Assembly: GCA_964446595.1 (NCBI GenBank)
Contig: CAYUPY010000007.1
Coordinates: 1 to 35,434, forward strand
Origin: CAYUPY01 sp964446595
Lineage (GTDB): Bacteria; Patescibacteriota; Dojkabacteria; J137; JAEUSD01
Direction: 5' to 3'
Length of the DNA: 35,434 nt
Shown: positions 8,830-17,453 of the stretch, piece after piece
How the letters are laid out: the number at the start of each line of letters is the position of its first letter
How positions within the stretch are numbered: position 1 is the stretch's first letter
Made by a program: the position numbers and the translations under genes
Notes under the pieces: generated by a model
What the model was told of the DNA's origin: nothing
Database searches by the model: none
Seen by the model: only the letters and a program-made list of their open reading frames with translations

Positions 8830-10047
8830 ATGCCTCTTTTAGATCTAATTACAGAGCAAGAGCAAGCTGCTACACAAGATACTCAGAGCTTGCGTGAATG
8901 GTCTGAAATTCACCTTGAAAATGAGTTTGGCACAGCTTTAGAGACAACTATGAAAATGCTGTGCTTACGTATTCCCGGAGCTACTAATAAGGCTAGACTA
9001 GAGTACTCTATGCTTTCCGCAAACTCAAGAACACCAGATAAAGCAAACCTAATTCAACGCCGATTTGTAGACACATTCGAGTTGCCAATCTTGGAACTGA
9101 TTAAAGATCACCTCCCGCTAGCAGAAGAAGTAAAAACTATTGCTCATCAGATTTATGAACTATACAGAGACTTCCGCAACAGCTTGCCAGGGCTAAGCAT
9201 ATATGACTTTCCCGCTTTTGTGATCGCAGAAGATTCTAATAATAACTTATCCGAAATGATCATTGCCGATAATGAACTGCATCAACTTCAAGAAGTATTA
9301 GAGGCACTTGCTATCACACAAGGAGACCTAGTACCCACAATTATTAAAAATGGATTTATCCGTGCCCTTAAGTTTGTGAGAGAAGTAGCTCAAAACCCTG
9401 AGCTTGCGGTTAAGTATTCCGAATTTAGCAAGGATCTGTTCACAGCCCAACTACACCGGAATCTACCTAGCAATTTATCATTGCAGCTTGCAGATGAGTT
9501 AAACGCGGGCCATCACAGCTTTGTAAACTTTACCAGAGCCATATATAACCAAATTTATGCCCCGCTCGGAACAATAAGGGGTAGACTAGATTCCTCAACG
9601 ATCATAAATCAGAACGGTCAAACTGCTCAAACGGAATTCACGCTGGGTATACGCGAGACCTGGCTAGCTCACTTACGCGATGAGACAAATTCGATAAGTA
9701 TCTCTGCGGCCCTCCACCTACAACTCACAAAAATTATTCTTTACAGCAATGTAGCTGATATTACCCAGCACTGGGATAAATTAATAAATACCTTAGCGAG
9801 TACAACAATCGCCGCTGAAATCATCAACCTTTCTACTTTATTACGCCACCCAGACTTACCGCTTATTTTAAATGCGCACGCTTACACATACGCCTTTGCC
9901 GGTTCTGATTTAGTAAGTAACGCTGTCAGTCAAGTGATCACTTTAATACATCTTTTAGCAGATGACATCAAGAGCCACGGAGAGTCAGATATCCTAGTCA
10001 GTGATATTGCTAGTATGTTAGACACAGAAAAACTACAAGAAGCATAG
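8830..10047 (+). CDS. Hypothetical protein, 405 aa
   Basis: Not recognised. Predominantly helical, acidic and cytosolic in appearance, without signal peptide. It lies downstream of the 228-aa gene and probably shares its transcript; GGGATT before the ATG is only a poor ribosome-binding candidate. Both proteins are long helical proteins with similar composition, which may mean a shared complex (inference). It ends (TAG) 12 bases before the end of the convergent envelope operon. Confidence 0.7.
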   Translation: MPLLDLITEQEQAATQDTQSLREWSEIHLENEFGTALETTMKMLCLRIPGATNKARLEYSMLSANSRTPDKANLIQRRFVDTFELPILELIKDHLPLAEEVKTIAHQIYELYRDFRNSLPGLSIYDFPAFVIAEDSNNNLSEMIIADNELHQLQEVLEALAITQGDLVPTIIKNGFIRALKFVREVAQNPELAVKYSEFSKDLFTAQLHRNLPSNLSLQLADELNAGHHSFVNFTRAIYNQIYAPLGTIRGRLDSSTIINQNGQTAQTEFTLGIRETWLAHLRDETNSISISAALHLQLTKIILYSNVADITQHWDKLINTLASTTIAAEIINLSTLLRHPDLPLILNAHAYTYAFAGSDLVSNAVSQVITLIHLLADDIKSHGESDILVSDIASMLDTEKLQEA

Positions 10048-10059
10048 ATAATCGACTTA

Positions 10060-12372
10060 TCACCAGGTATAGGCCTTCACATCGTTGAGGATTAAATTAT
10101 TCGAACCAAGCAAGATCAATCGCCCGTTAATTATATTTGCATCTTTCGTTGGTACTAGGTCATTATTTATTTTTAACAGCCTTGTCTGAACTGGTACTTC
10201 TAGGCTTAGACAGTATTCTGTATCGCTATTAATCTCTAAGCCATCATTTGTAAGCTCCACCTGCTGGTTAAATGTTGGCATAAACTTTAGTTCACAGTTT
10301 CTGAATGTAGCTAGATTAAGCTCTTGAACAGAAAACTCTAATTGTTGACTGACTGCTTCTCCAGACTTTACTGTTTTTAAGGTTGTTGGTAATTGGAGCC
10401 CTTGATTGGGGAATTCGTTATTTTGGATGAGCTCATATTCGTTTAGGCGGAGAGCTTTTAATTGTATGGTTGAGTTTTGATTCAAAGGCACATCAATCAA
10501 TAAACGTAGTTGGAGGGTAGGGCGGGTGGGGTTGGTAAGCTCGTAGCTAAGGGTTTGTAGATCAGCTAAATTATTAATCTCTTCTTTCATTAAACACTGA
10601 TTCTTCACACTATCAAACAAGCACAACTCAGCCTTCCCATTTGATACCGTCCCCCTTGTCAATATCTCCACCACGGCACTGGCACTAGTTTCAATCTTGA
10701 TCTCACCTAAAACAATGCAAGCATCCCTGCCAACAGTAACCTCATACCCAATAGACTTAACTGATCCCGTTGCCGAGTTTGCACCACAACTATACGCCCC
10801 AGCAAAATCAACTAACTCCAAAAGGTTCCCATTGCTATATCTTTGGTACAATCTTACAGATCTAACAGCCTGGCTAAGCAAGTCAAACTCTTCTTGATTC
10901 TGATCTAACAGACCTCCCAGCAATCGATCATTTATTGCCACATAGTAAGCATTAGATTTAGCTTCGCCCTCTGCTAAGTTCAGCAACTGACCGGAAGCAT
11001 TATCAACTAACTCAACATTTACTTTTTTGTCTGTCTTCATGATTCTAACTAGGCCCTCTGCTGCTTGGGGAATCATAGTATCCACTTCAGCTACAGCCCG
11101 CCGAATCAATACTCCGTCACTAGATATTTCATACTGCCACTCAGGAACATACTGATCAAAATCCGGACCCTCTACAACCAAGCTATCTGCATCAGCATCA
11201 ATACTGCCTACTTCAAATACAAATACCCTACCACTATCTATTTCAAAATCCACCAACCCCAACCATTCTTGTTCTTCCACAATTTGCAGTAAAGATTCCA
11301 ACTCCAAACTATTTGTAGTACTATCGTTTTCCTCAATTACGACAATCTGGTTAATTCCAAAGAACCTCAGAATCTCCGGCTGCAGCTGCCCATTCACTAA
11401 CTGACCCAATAGTAGTGTGTGGGTCGCGTCTGACTCCGGCTGGCTAGTCGAAACAATGTTAGATTTTGAAAGATACGCAATCCTACTTGTAAGATCGCGT
11501 TCATATTCAAAATAATAATTATCTTTACGCACACTATGCTGTAATACCCAAATATTCTTCAAATCACTATTTGAGCCATCCTCTTCCACCCGTTGAAGAT
11601 TAGGCAATATATTTGCAGGCAAATAATCAAATACTAAACCGCCAACCCCCAACTTCCTGCCGCCCATATACTCCACAAACTGATCCCAGCCTGTGGGTTT
11701 CTCTAATTTAAATTGGGGAGAGATTAAATCTCCTGAAAAGAGAGGCAATGTCAAAAGAGTGAGCGATAACGAGGCTGTAATAAACAAAGCAACTCTTAAC
11801 GTTAGATATTGGTCTTTTAAGTAAGCTATCATCATTCTTGCTGCAAACAATATAGCCACAATAATAAACAATATTAAAAGTAGGCTGTTTTGCCAATATT
11901 CTAACCATACTTGCTCAAAGTAATTTATTGTTAAAGGGCTTATACCAAAATTGCCTTCTTGTAACGCACTAAAGTCAATTTTTGCAATCATGATCACTTC
12001 CAAAATTATCAACACAACTACTCCAGACAAAGAAATAATTGATTCTAAATGCCGATTTTCAAAGAAGGCCTCCGAGGTCAAGAAAACTAACCTCAGTAAG
12101 CAAAATAAGACTAGTATAATTAGCAATATTAAATACAAATGCGTCTCAGCAGAATAGATTACGAAAATACTAAAAGGATTAAGACCACCTATCATGGCAA
12201 ATGTAACCGAAGGTTTTTTACTAAAAGCAACGGAAAATAGAATAGCCAGTGTAAGAACTTTAAGCATAAAAGCCAGAAATCCATTGGTAATAACTTGAGA
12301 CGGATCAAAAGCTAGAAGACTCACTACGATAGACCCAACAACTATTGTTAGTAATTTTATTATGCTCTCCAT
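10060..12372 (-). CDS. Polytopic membrane protein with large C-terminal extracytoplasmic domain, 770 aa
   Basis: Family not recognised. About seven hydrophobic segments fill the first 215 residues; residues 216-770 form a soluble region rich in beta-type sequence, probably outside the cell. The architecture (membrane bundle plus outer domain) resembles GT-C glycosyltransferases or polysaccharide-assembly proteins, but I see no diagnostic motif. The ATG follows the stop of the 629-aa gene directly (TAA then ATG), indicating translational coupling. The gene ends in TGA followed at once by TAA, the only UGA stop I trust in the window. It is the last gene of the run that starts at 16242. Confidence 0.75.
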   Translation of the reverse strand: MESIIKLLTIVVGSIVVSLLAFDPSQVITNGFLAFMLKVLTLAILFSVAFSKKPSVTFAMIGGLNPFSIFVIYSAETHLYLILLIILVLFCLLRLVFLTSEAFFENRHLESIISLSGVVVLIILEVIMIAKIDFSALQEGNFGISPLTINYFEQVWLEYWQNSLLLILFIIVAILFAARMMIAYLKDQYLTLRVALFITASLSLTLLTLPLFSGDLISPQFKLEKPTGWDQFVEYMGGRKLGVGGLVFDYLPANILPNLQRVEEDGSNSDLKNIWVLQHSVRKDNYYFEYERDLTSRIAYLSKSNIVSTSQPESDATHTLLLGQLVNGQLQPEILRFFGINQIVVIEENDSTTNSLELESLLQIVEEQEWLGLVDFEIDSGRVFVFEVGSIDADADSLVVEGPDFDQYVPEWQYEISSDGVLIRRAVAEVDTMIPQAAEGLVRIMKTDKKVNVELVDNASGQLLNLAEGEAKSNAYYVAINDRLLGGLLDQNQEEFDLLSQAVRSVRLYQRYSNGNLLELVDFAGAYSCGANSATGSVKSIGYEVTVGRDACIVLGEIKIETSASAVVEILTRGTVSNGKAELCLFDSVKNQCLMKEEINNLADLQTLSYELTNPTRPTLQLRLLIDVPLNQNSTIQLKALRLNEYELIQNNEFPNQGLQLPTTLKTVKSGEAVSQQLEFSVQELNLATFRNCELKFMPTFNQQVELTNDGLEINSDTEYCLSLEVPVQTRLLKINNDLVPTKDANIINGRLILLGSNNLILNDVKAYTW

Positions 12373-14262
12373 TTATAGATAAAAAACTTGATTATATTTA
12401 TCCGTATATAGAATACCAGCATTCTTATATAGAAAGGACCGCAAGGGAATATCATATTCATCTAGCCTTTTTTGATGATCATTCTGGTATGTAAATATCA
12501 GCTCATTCCATAAATGATCGTTTTCAACCATTTCGTTCAACCTGGAGGTTAGGATCAAACATACCTTGCCTCCACTATCAACGCCCTCTTCTTCCTTAGC
12601 AGATTTAAGTTTTTCTAAGGTATCAGTGCTTGGATTGTTTATAGCATTAATAAGTCTATTCCTGATCTCTAATGGAAGATAAAGCCCTCTCACAGTGCTA
12701 CCTTCGCCAAGTGAGTGAATAAGCAATTGAGTTTGAGGGTCAGATATTACTGTACATGATGGCTTATTTTTCGCCCAAAAGCTCCACAGCTCTTCGTCTT
12801 TATAGGTAATTGCACTGCGATAACCATTTGTCTGCTCCAGAAACACGCTAATCCTGGTGAAATTAACGTAGAAGTTAATTCCGTAAGCTCCTACTAAAAC
12901 TAAACCTATTAAGGTCACAACAAAAGAATTCAATTTAAGCCGTTGAAACATTGATACAATAAGGTAACTGCTAAAAATAGCAAAGCCTAAAAAGAACTTT
13001 CCGGCAAAGGTAGGAGATAAGAAGTAAACACTAAATGCGACTAGTAGATAAATCAAAGCAAAGGTAATATGAGTTTTCTTTTTACTTGCTAGGTAAACAA
13101 TTATCGCTGGTATCAAAATTAGCCAACCATATCTAATCAAACCGAACACCTCAGTTAACTTACCAGGAAAGTCGGGATTGCTTGGCTGTCCAACCCAATC
13201 AACAGTGCCTGACTGAAAAGTGATCTCCACACTAAAACCTGCATAAGAAAGTAAGACTATAATCACTGTCACCGCAAATGCCCCAATCAATGCGAGTTTC
13301 TGCCATTGAGCTGAGTAGAAGTACTTTTTGAGAAGATAGAACCCTACTAAAATTACACCTAAGTATGTACCAATAAAAAAGTGTGTGGCTATAAGCAGTA
13401 GCAAGGCAACGGTAAGTTCCAAAGGCCCTAATCGACTATTTCTCGACAAAATCATCAAAAAGAATAAAAATGCTAACGTTTGCGGTATAAAGAATAGATT
13501 AGTATATGCTAAGTTTTCAAATACCAGAAGCGAAAGTGCTACCCCTACCCAAACATAACTCTTCTTTCTAAACTGCTTACTGAACAGTTTAGTCAAAATT
13601 ATCGCGGATAAAGCAGTAAACGCATAATCTAAATAGTAGATCAATAGATCAAAATCCAGTTGAAGGCTTTGCTCTAAAAATAACATCAAGCTATGAAAAA
13701 ACAGAATAGGATAACCTTCATCTGTGAAAGTATTTGAATAAGTTGAAGGCATGATCCCAAAGTTTTCTAATTCACTCATTCCATTCGTCACGGTCTTATG
13801 TACTAACAAATCAGTGGAGATTAAAGCACCGTATTCCCTACTAACATAATTAGCTACCAAGAATGGCACGATTGCTAAAAAAGCAATAAAGAGTAGACTC
13901 AACACTTTGTTAAATTGCTTATCCTCGACCCTAAATAACCAGATACCTAGTAATACCGTCCATAAAACTAGAAACAATAAACCTATTGCAGAATAAATCG
14001 CCCCAATATCTACCTTAGTAAATTGCACTCCAAGGTAGATGCATATGTAAACAAGAAAATATATTAGAAAAGAGGCAATACTAGCTAAACTGAGAAATGA
14101 TCTCCTAAAAACTATTTTAGAAATAAATAAAGGAAGTGCGAGTAAACATAAAATAATGTATGCACTTAATGGCTCTTGCAACTCTTGCGGACCAAGCATC
14201 CAAACTAGTAACGCAATAGTATTAGCCACAAACAATGCAACCTTACTATACTTATTCAACAT
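12373..14262 (-). CDS. GT-C-like polytopic membrane protein, 629 aa
   Basis: About a dozen hydrophobic helices span residues 5-460, followed by a soluble C-terminal domain of about 160 residues. A loop near residue 150 carries D-L-L-V-H, then a Gly-rich stretch and GYPILFFHSL. This Asp/His plus YP...H pattern is typical of polyprenyl-phosphate-dependent GT-C enzymes (DUF6541-like proteins). The later ISDPQTQ and RGLYLP resemble the outer domains of such proteins. A likely role is transfer of a lipid-linked sugar outside the membrane (inference). The start overlaps the end of the 233-aa gene by 11 bases and the stop abuts the 770-aa gene, so the three are tightly coupled. Confidence 0.7.
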   Translation of the reverse strand: MLNKYSKVALFVANTIALLVWMLGPQELQEPLSAYIILCLLALPLFISKIVFRRSFLSLASIASFLIYFLVYICIYLGVQFTKVDIGAIYSAIGLLFLVLWTVLLGIWLFRVEDKQFNKVLSLLFIAFLAIVPFLVANYVSREYGALISTDLLVHKTVTNGMSELENFGIMPSTYSNTFTDEGYPILFFHSLMLFLEQSLQLDFDLLIYYLDYAFTALSAIILTKLFSKQFRKKSYVWVGVALSLLVFENLAYTNLFFIPQTLAFLFFLMILSRNSRLGPLELTVALLLLIATHFFIGTYLGVILVGFYLLKKYFYSAQWQKLALIGAFAVTVIIVLLSYAGFSVEITFQSGTVDWVGQPSNPDFPGKLTEVFGLIRYGWLILIPAIIVYLASKKKTHITFALIYLLVAFSVYFLSPTFAGKFFLGFAIFSSYLIVSMFQRLKLNSFVVTLIGLVLVGAYGINFYVNFTRISVFLEQTNGYRSAITYKDEELWSFWAKNKPSCTVISDPQTQLLIHSLGEGSTVRGLYLPLEIRNRLINAINNPSTDTLEKLKSAKEEEGVDSGGKVCLILTSRLNEMVENDHLWNELIFTYQNDHQKRLDEYDIPLRSFLYKNAGILYTDKYNQVFYL

Positions 14263-14905
14263 TATTTGAACACTGATAAGTAATAATTAGTTCAGTCTCG
14301 TAACTATTTTTATTTGCTTCGATTGGTAAGGTTATTACTAAGGCGTTGCCGTCTAGGTAGAACTCTGTATTCGTATTATTTGTTAGGATCTTGGAGCTAC
14401 ATTCGCCAAAAGTTACTGAACGGTTTTCAGGGGTAAACGAAACATTATCAGCTCCAAAAATTACTTGGAATCCTAGTTTCTGATAGCCAACAGTTTCTGC
14501 TAATAGATGCTTCCTTACTATTCTTATAGCATCATTTCCGAGCAAATCAACACTTGTGTCCATCGTATAAATCTGACTAGATATATTTTCGTCCAACCCG
14601 AACACGACGGCGAACAGTTCATCTTCGAATAAACCTACTTCTTGTGTGTCACTTTTGCTAAATAAAGTCTCTACAGCATAGTTTTTATCAATAATATAAT
14701 CATGAAGATAGTACATTTCTATGTAAGCCTGGCCAGGTAAATCCAGAGTAATTCTTTCATCTCTATAGGTAAGTTCCGCCGCACGTAATCTATCTTTACC
14801 CAGATGCTGTATTAGGATACGCGTATGTTCTATCAGTACCAATAAAGCTATGATTAGCAAAGCAAGAGAAAGAATTGTTAGTAGGATTTTATTTAGCAGC
14901 TTCAT
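14252..14905 (-). CDS. Single-pass membrane protein with outer domain, about 217 aa
   Basis: One N-terminal hydrophobic helix (KILLTILSLALLIIALLVLI) is followed by about 190 residues of soluble, beta-rich sequence, so the protein is probably anchored and faces outward. Unknown family. The frame stays open up to an ATG at 14953, but that codon lies inside a terminator hairpin. The ATG at 14905, or the one at 14920, is more likely because each puts the basic/hydrophobic segment at the N-terminus. A near-duplicate TATCTATGAA precedes both. The end overlaps the next gene by 11 bases. Probably a partner of the two polytopic proteins downstream. Confidence 0.65.
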   Translation of the reverse strand: MKLLNKILLTILSLALLIIALLVLIEHTRILIQHLGKDRLRAAELTYRDERITLDLPGQAYIEMYYLHDYIIDKNYAVETLFSKSDTQEVGLFEDELFAVVFGLDENISSQIYTMDTSVDLLGNDAIRIVRKHLLAETVGYQKLGFQVIFGADNVSFTPENRSVTFGECSSKILTNNTNTEFYLDGNALVITLPIEANKNSYETELIITYQCSNNVE

Positions 14906-14926
14906 AGATAGAACTTTCATAGATAA

Positions 14927-14955
14927 AACAGGGCTCCATATGAAGCCCTGCATTA
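14927..14955 (-). terminator. Hairpin plus T-run ending the lipoprotein transcript
   Basis: On the minus strand, CAGGGCT and AGCCCTG pair over 7 bases around an 8-base loop and are followed by TTTTAT. It lies about 30 bases after the lipoprotein stop. It probably separates or attenuates the 16242-14984 genes from the membrane genes downstream. Confidence 0.55.
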
Positions 14956-14983
14956 TTTAAAGTTTTAAAGTAGCGTGTGCTCT

Positions 14984-15952
14984 CTAGTTAAAAAGTCTTT
15001 GCCCACCAAAAACGGTTGGCACGACTTCTCTATTACTAAAGAAATCAATTCCCATATCTGCATCGGAACCGTCAGTTATTGGCTCGCCTACAAAAGTGGT
15101 GTTTTGCTCAAAGCTAGTCTGACCCCCAGTAATCAAATTTACAGTATCTCCATCTGGCGCTGCCATCGATACAGTTACGCTCGATACTGTATTAATCTGT
15201 CCATCAGTATGGAAAGTAATTAGGTTAAGTACAGGAGGAACTCCAGCTAGACTTGCTGTACCAGTAATATCCATCTGTCCTGTTGATGCATTCACAGTGA
15301 TTTCATACATCATTGTCTCATTAGAGAAAAGTGGGCTCCCCATAGTCTGTCCATGGACTGCCCCCTGAATCAGATACAACTTATCACCGGCTTCAATTAG
15401 TATTGCAACATTTGGGCTGGGACGACCTATCCATAGTGCTCTACTGTCATGGGCCCTTCTAATAACATCAAAGCTTAAATCAGAATTCCAGTGTTCCAGT
15501 GCAGCTGTAGGGTCTGGAACTATTCTTAGAGTTCCCGCAGGAGCAATAGCAGTACTCCATTGCCCTGGAGGGGCTGAATATACAAACTTTCCAGCTGGAT
15601 CTGCAACACTTACACCTGGGTCACTACCATTTTGGATCGCTTCCAGAGTAGAGGTGGGCACAAAATAATTGAATGATGGGTTTTCCATTCCTGGAAGCTT
15701 AGAAAACTCAACAGCAAAAGACTCAATCATTGCACCCATCACTGGGTCTACAGCGGTAACTTGGGCAATAACAGTCTCAACATCTGGACTTCCTCCTATG
15801 CGTGTTGGATCGGGTGTGATTTCAGTATTACCACCTTCTTCTCCATCAGCACAGGATGCTAGAAAAATAGATAACAATACAATTACCACAGCCATACCTA
15901 GCCTATTCTTCATTGCCAAGATTCTCTTTATTCCTATTTGTGTTTCGTGCAT
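14984..15952 (-). CDS. Predicted lipoprotein, 322 aa
   Basis: The N-terminus has a basic region, a hydrophobic stretch and a lipobox L31-A-S-C34, so the mature protein should carry lipid on Cys34 and be anchored outside the membrane. The remaining 290 residues are rich in Gly, Thr, Pro and Asp and look like a secreted beta-rich domain; no family is recognised. AAGGA lies 7 bases before the ATG, a clear Shine-Dalgarno, consistent with a downstream position after the 87-aa gene. An internal ATG (residue 14) is a possible alternative start. A terminator follows. The low Lys content and lack of catalytic motifs suggest a binding or structural role (inference). Confidence 0.8.
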   Translation of the reverse strand: MHETQIGIKRILAMKNRLGMAVVIVLLSIFLASCADGEEGGNTEITPDPTRIGGSPDVETVIAQVTAVDPVMGAMIESFAVEFSKLPGMENPSFNYFVPTSTLEAIQNGSDPGVSVADPAGKFVYSAPPGQWSTAIAPAGTLRIVPDPTAALEHWNSDLSFDVIRRAHDSRALWIGRPSPNVAILIEAGDKLYLIQGAVHGQTMGSPLFSNETMMYEITVNASTGQMDITGTASLAGVPPVLNLITFHTDGQINTVSSVTVSMAAPDGDTVNLITGGQTSFEQNTTFVGEPITDGSDADMGIDFFSNREVVPTVFGGQRLFN

Positions 15953-15959
15953 TTTAATA

Positions 15960-15964
15960 TCCTT
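15960..15964 (-). promoter_or_regulatory. Shine-Dalgarno for the lipoprotein
   Basis: AAGGA on the minus strand, 7 bases before the ATG at 15952. It is one of the few clear ribosome binding sites and occurs at an internal operon gene. Confidence 0.6.
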
Positions 15965-15978
15965 TTTTAAAATTAAAG

Positions 15979-16242
15979 TTAATTTTGTTTATTAATATTA
16001 TTTTTAACTAACAAGCCACTTAACAAAATGGCAATCCCTACAGCATAAATAACTGCAATCACCATAAGAGTGGCATTACTTAAATGTAATTGACCTATTG
16101 TAATATCTGTATCTGGTGTGCAGATACCGTAAGGCCCTGTAGGCTCACAATTTTGGTCTGCCAGCACCACACTGGTTGCAGACATAAATATATTTAATGC
16201 TGATACTATTACTAGAGTGAGAACTGTTTTTCTTGCTTTCAT
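15979..16242 (-). CDS. Small exported membrane protein, 87 aa
   Basis: Residues about 6-28 form a signal peptide or membrane helix ending at VLA-DQ. A short outer segment with two cysteines (NCEPTGPYGIC, which could form a disulfide) follows, then a second helix at about 58-78 and a short basic/polar tail. The layout of signal, outer peptide, helix and tail is like that of a sortase substrate or a tiny pilin-like protein, but there is no LPxTG-type motif. First gene of the minus-strand envelope run; the lipoprotein starts 26 bases downstream. No database family is recognised. Confidence 0.65.
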   Translation of the reverse strand: MKARKTVLTLVIVSALNIFMSATSVVLADQNCEPTGPYGICTPDTDITIGQLHLSNATLMVIAVIYAVGIAILLSGLLVKNNINKQN

Positions 16243-16268
16243 ATTTCTTTCTTACAAAATGTAGTAAT

Positions 16269-16274
16269 ATTATA
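16269..16274 (-). promoter_or_regulatory. -10 box of the envelope operon
   Basis: TATAAT on the minus strand, with a weak TTGCAT 18 bases upstream. It leaves a leader of about 19 bases before the ATG at 16242, containing the purine run AAGAAAGAAA. This unit is therefore led, unlike many others here. Confidence 0.5.
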
Positions 16275-16315
16275 ACAGAAGTATCCTATAACATGCAACT
16301 ATGACTCTCACTAAT

Positions 16316-17407
16316 CTATAGCTCTAATAAATCTAAGTAAGATTTTTCAAATTTTCTATAGTCTTGCTCTCCAACATCTGTAACTGATGCGGGCATTTGC
16401 TTTAGAGCTTGTCTTAATGCTAACTGAAAAGAATTAACATTATTTGGTGAGAAATAATAAGTAATTACCCCTGAATTTTTAAGCTTATTCTCCGGAATGT
16501 CTGATAAAACAAGAATATTGCCCAATTGTGCAGCTTCTAGCACTGACAACGCTAATCCTTCATAGCTAGAAGCATTAATGTAAATTGTAGATCTAGACAG
16601 AAGATCAAGAAACTCCTGACGGGGTAAGAGTTCATTCTTAATCAGCAGATTTTCTTCTTTCTTTTTATTCAGGAAATTGGCTGATATGTGATTTGAAATA
16701 AAATAGAACTTATATTCAGGAAATTGCTTGTGTATGCTAAAGAACTGATCCAACACAAACTCATTGTTTTTCTGTTTTGAGTTTCTGGCAGCAAACACAA
16801 CGATCTTCTCTTTTTTACTCATTCTTTTTTCTATTTTGATACTATTTTCGATAATTCTTATCTTATCTTGAGCTATTGCAAAACCTAGATGTTTTAATAA
16901 TCTATCTTTAACTGCAGGGTGCACGCATACTATGCGGTTAGCCCAGCGGGGTACAAATGAAAATAATAGAATGTCAAGTACCCTGGCTATTAACTGCCCT
17001 AAACGCGAGTGGAATACAGAGTAATCCAGACCATGTTCAATATAAATGTATGGCCTCTTCATAGCGGCACAGACGAAAGCTGAGAAAACACTACTTATAA
17101 AATGTCTCCCTTGAATTATTACAATACCATCACCTCCAATATTCTTAATATTCTTATATAATCCTTTCAATAGAGCTATTGAAGGCAATGGATATTCGCC
17201 CATGATAAGTCTAGCGGGTTTTATGGTAATATTAGGATCTACAGCGGGATTATCTATGGAAGTATTTCCGGCAGTTACTAGGAAGGTATCTAACTCACCG
17301 GAATAAAGCTTATAGAGTAGAAAAGAATGATACTCAACACCTCCAATTCTACTCCAATAATAAGGAGAAATAATAAGAACTTTTGTAATATTATCCATCT
17401 TCTTCAT
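16316..17407 (-). CDS. Glycosyltransferase family 4 (GT-B fold), 363 aa
   Basis: Transfers a sugar from a nucleotide donor to a lipid-linked or protein acceptor at the inner face of the membrane. The N-terminal half has the GT4 Gly motif at residues 20-24 (RIGGVE). The C-terminal half carries the EX7E motif, E283 and E291, within SSYEGLALSVLEAA, the nucleotide-sugar site. Length is normal for GT4. Donor and acceptor cannot be told. The ATG at 17407 is 18 bases after a TATAAT box; an in-frame ATG at 17398 is possible. It is divergent from the GT2 gene, sharing a 46-base promoter region. Stop is TAG. Confidence 0.9.
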   Translation of the reverse strand: MKKMDNITKVLIISPYYWSRIGGVEYHSFLLYKLYSGELDTFLVTAGNTSIDNPAVDPNITIKPARLIMGEYPLPSIALLKGLYKNIKNIGGDGIVIIQGRHFISSVFSAFVCAAMKRPYIYIEHGLDYSVFHSRLGQLIARVLDILLFSFVPRWANRIVCVHPAVKDRLLKHLGFAIAQDKIRIIENSIKIEKRMSKKEKIVVFAARNSKQKNNEFVLDQFFSIHKQFPEYKFYFISNHISANFLNKKKEENLLIKNELLPRQEFLDLLSRSTIYINASSYEGLALSVLEAAQLGNILVLSDIPENKLKNSGVITYYFSPNNVNSFQLALRQALKQMPASVTDVGEQDYRKFEKSYLDLLEL

Positions 17408-17418
17408 ATCCTATAGCG

Positions 17419-17447
17419 TTGACATATTATACCATATGTTGTAATAT
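17419..17447 (+). promoter_or_regulatory. Consensus promoter giving a leaderless GT2 mRNA
   Basis: TTGACA (17419-17424), 17 bases, TAATAT (17442-17447), then exactly 6 bases to the GTG at 17454. The expected first transcribed base is the first base of the start codon. Confidence 0.7.
17426..17431 (-). promoter_or_regulatory. -10 box for the GT4 gene, inside the GT2 promoter
   Basis: TATAAT on the minus strand, 18 bases before the GT4 ATG. It lies between the -35 and -10 boxes of the oppositely oriented GT2 promoter, so the two promoters probably exclude each other. Confidence 0.5.
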
Positions 17448-17453
17448 TTCCAC

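Noticed and set aside
10697..12157. Several plus-strand frames of 60-75 codons
   Set aside because: They are antisense to the 770-aa membrane protein, with no promoter, ribosome site or protein-like composition.
14905..14953. N-terminal extension of the 233-residue reading frame from the ATG at 14953
   Set aside because: The codons run through a hairpin plus T-run that ends the upstream transcript; later ATGs give a normal membrane anchor.
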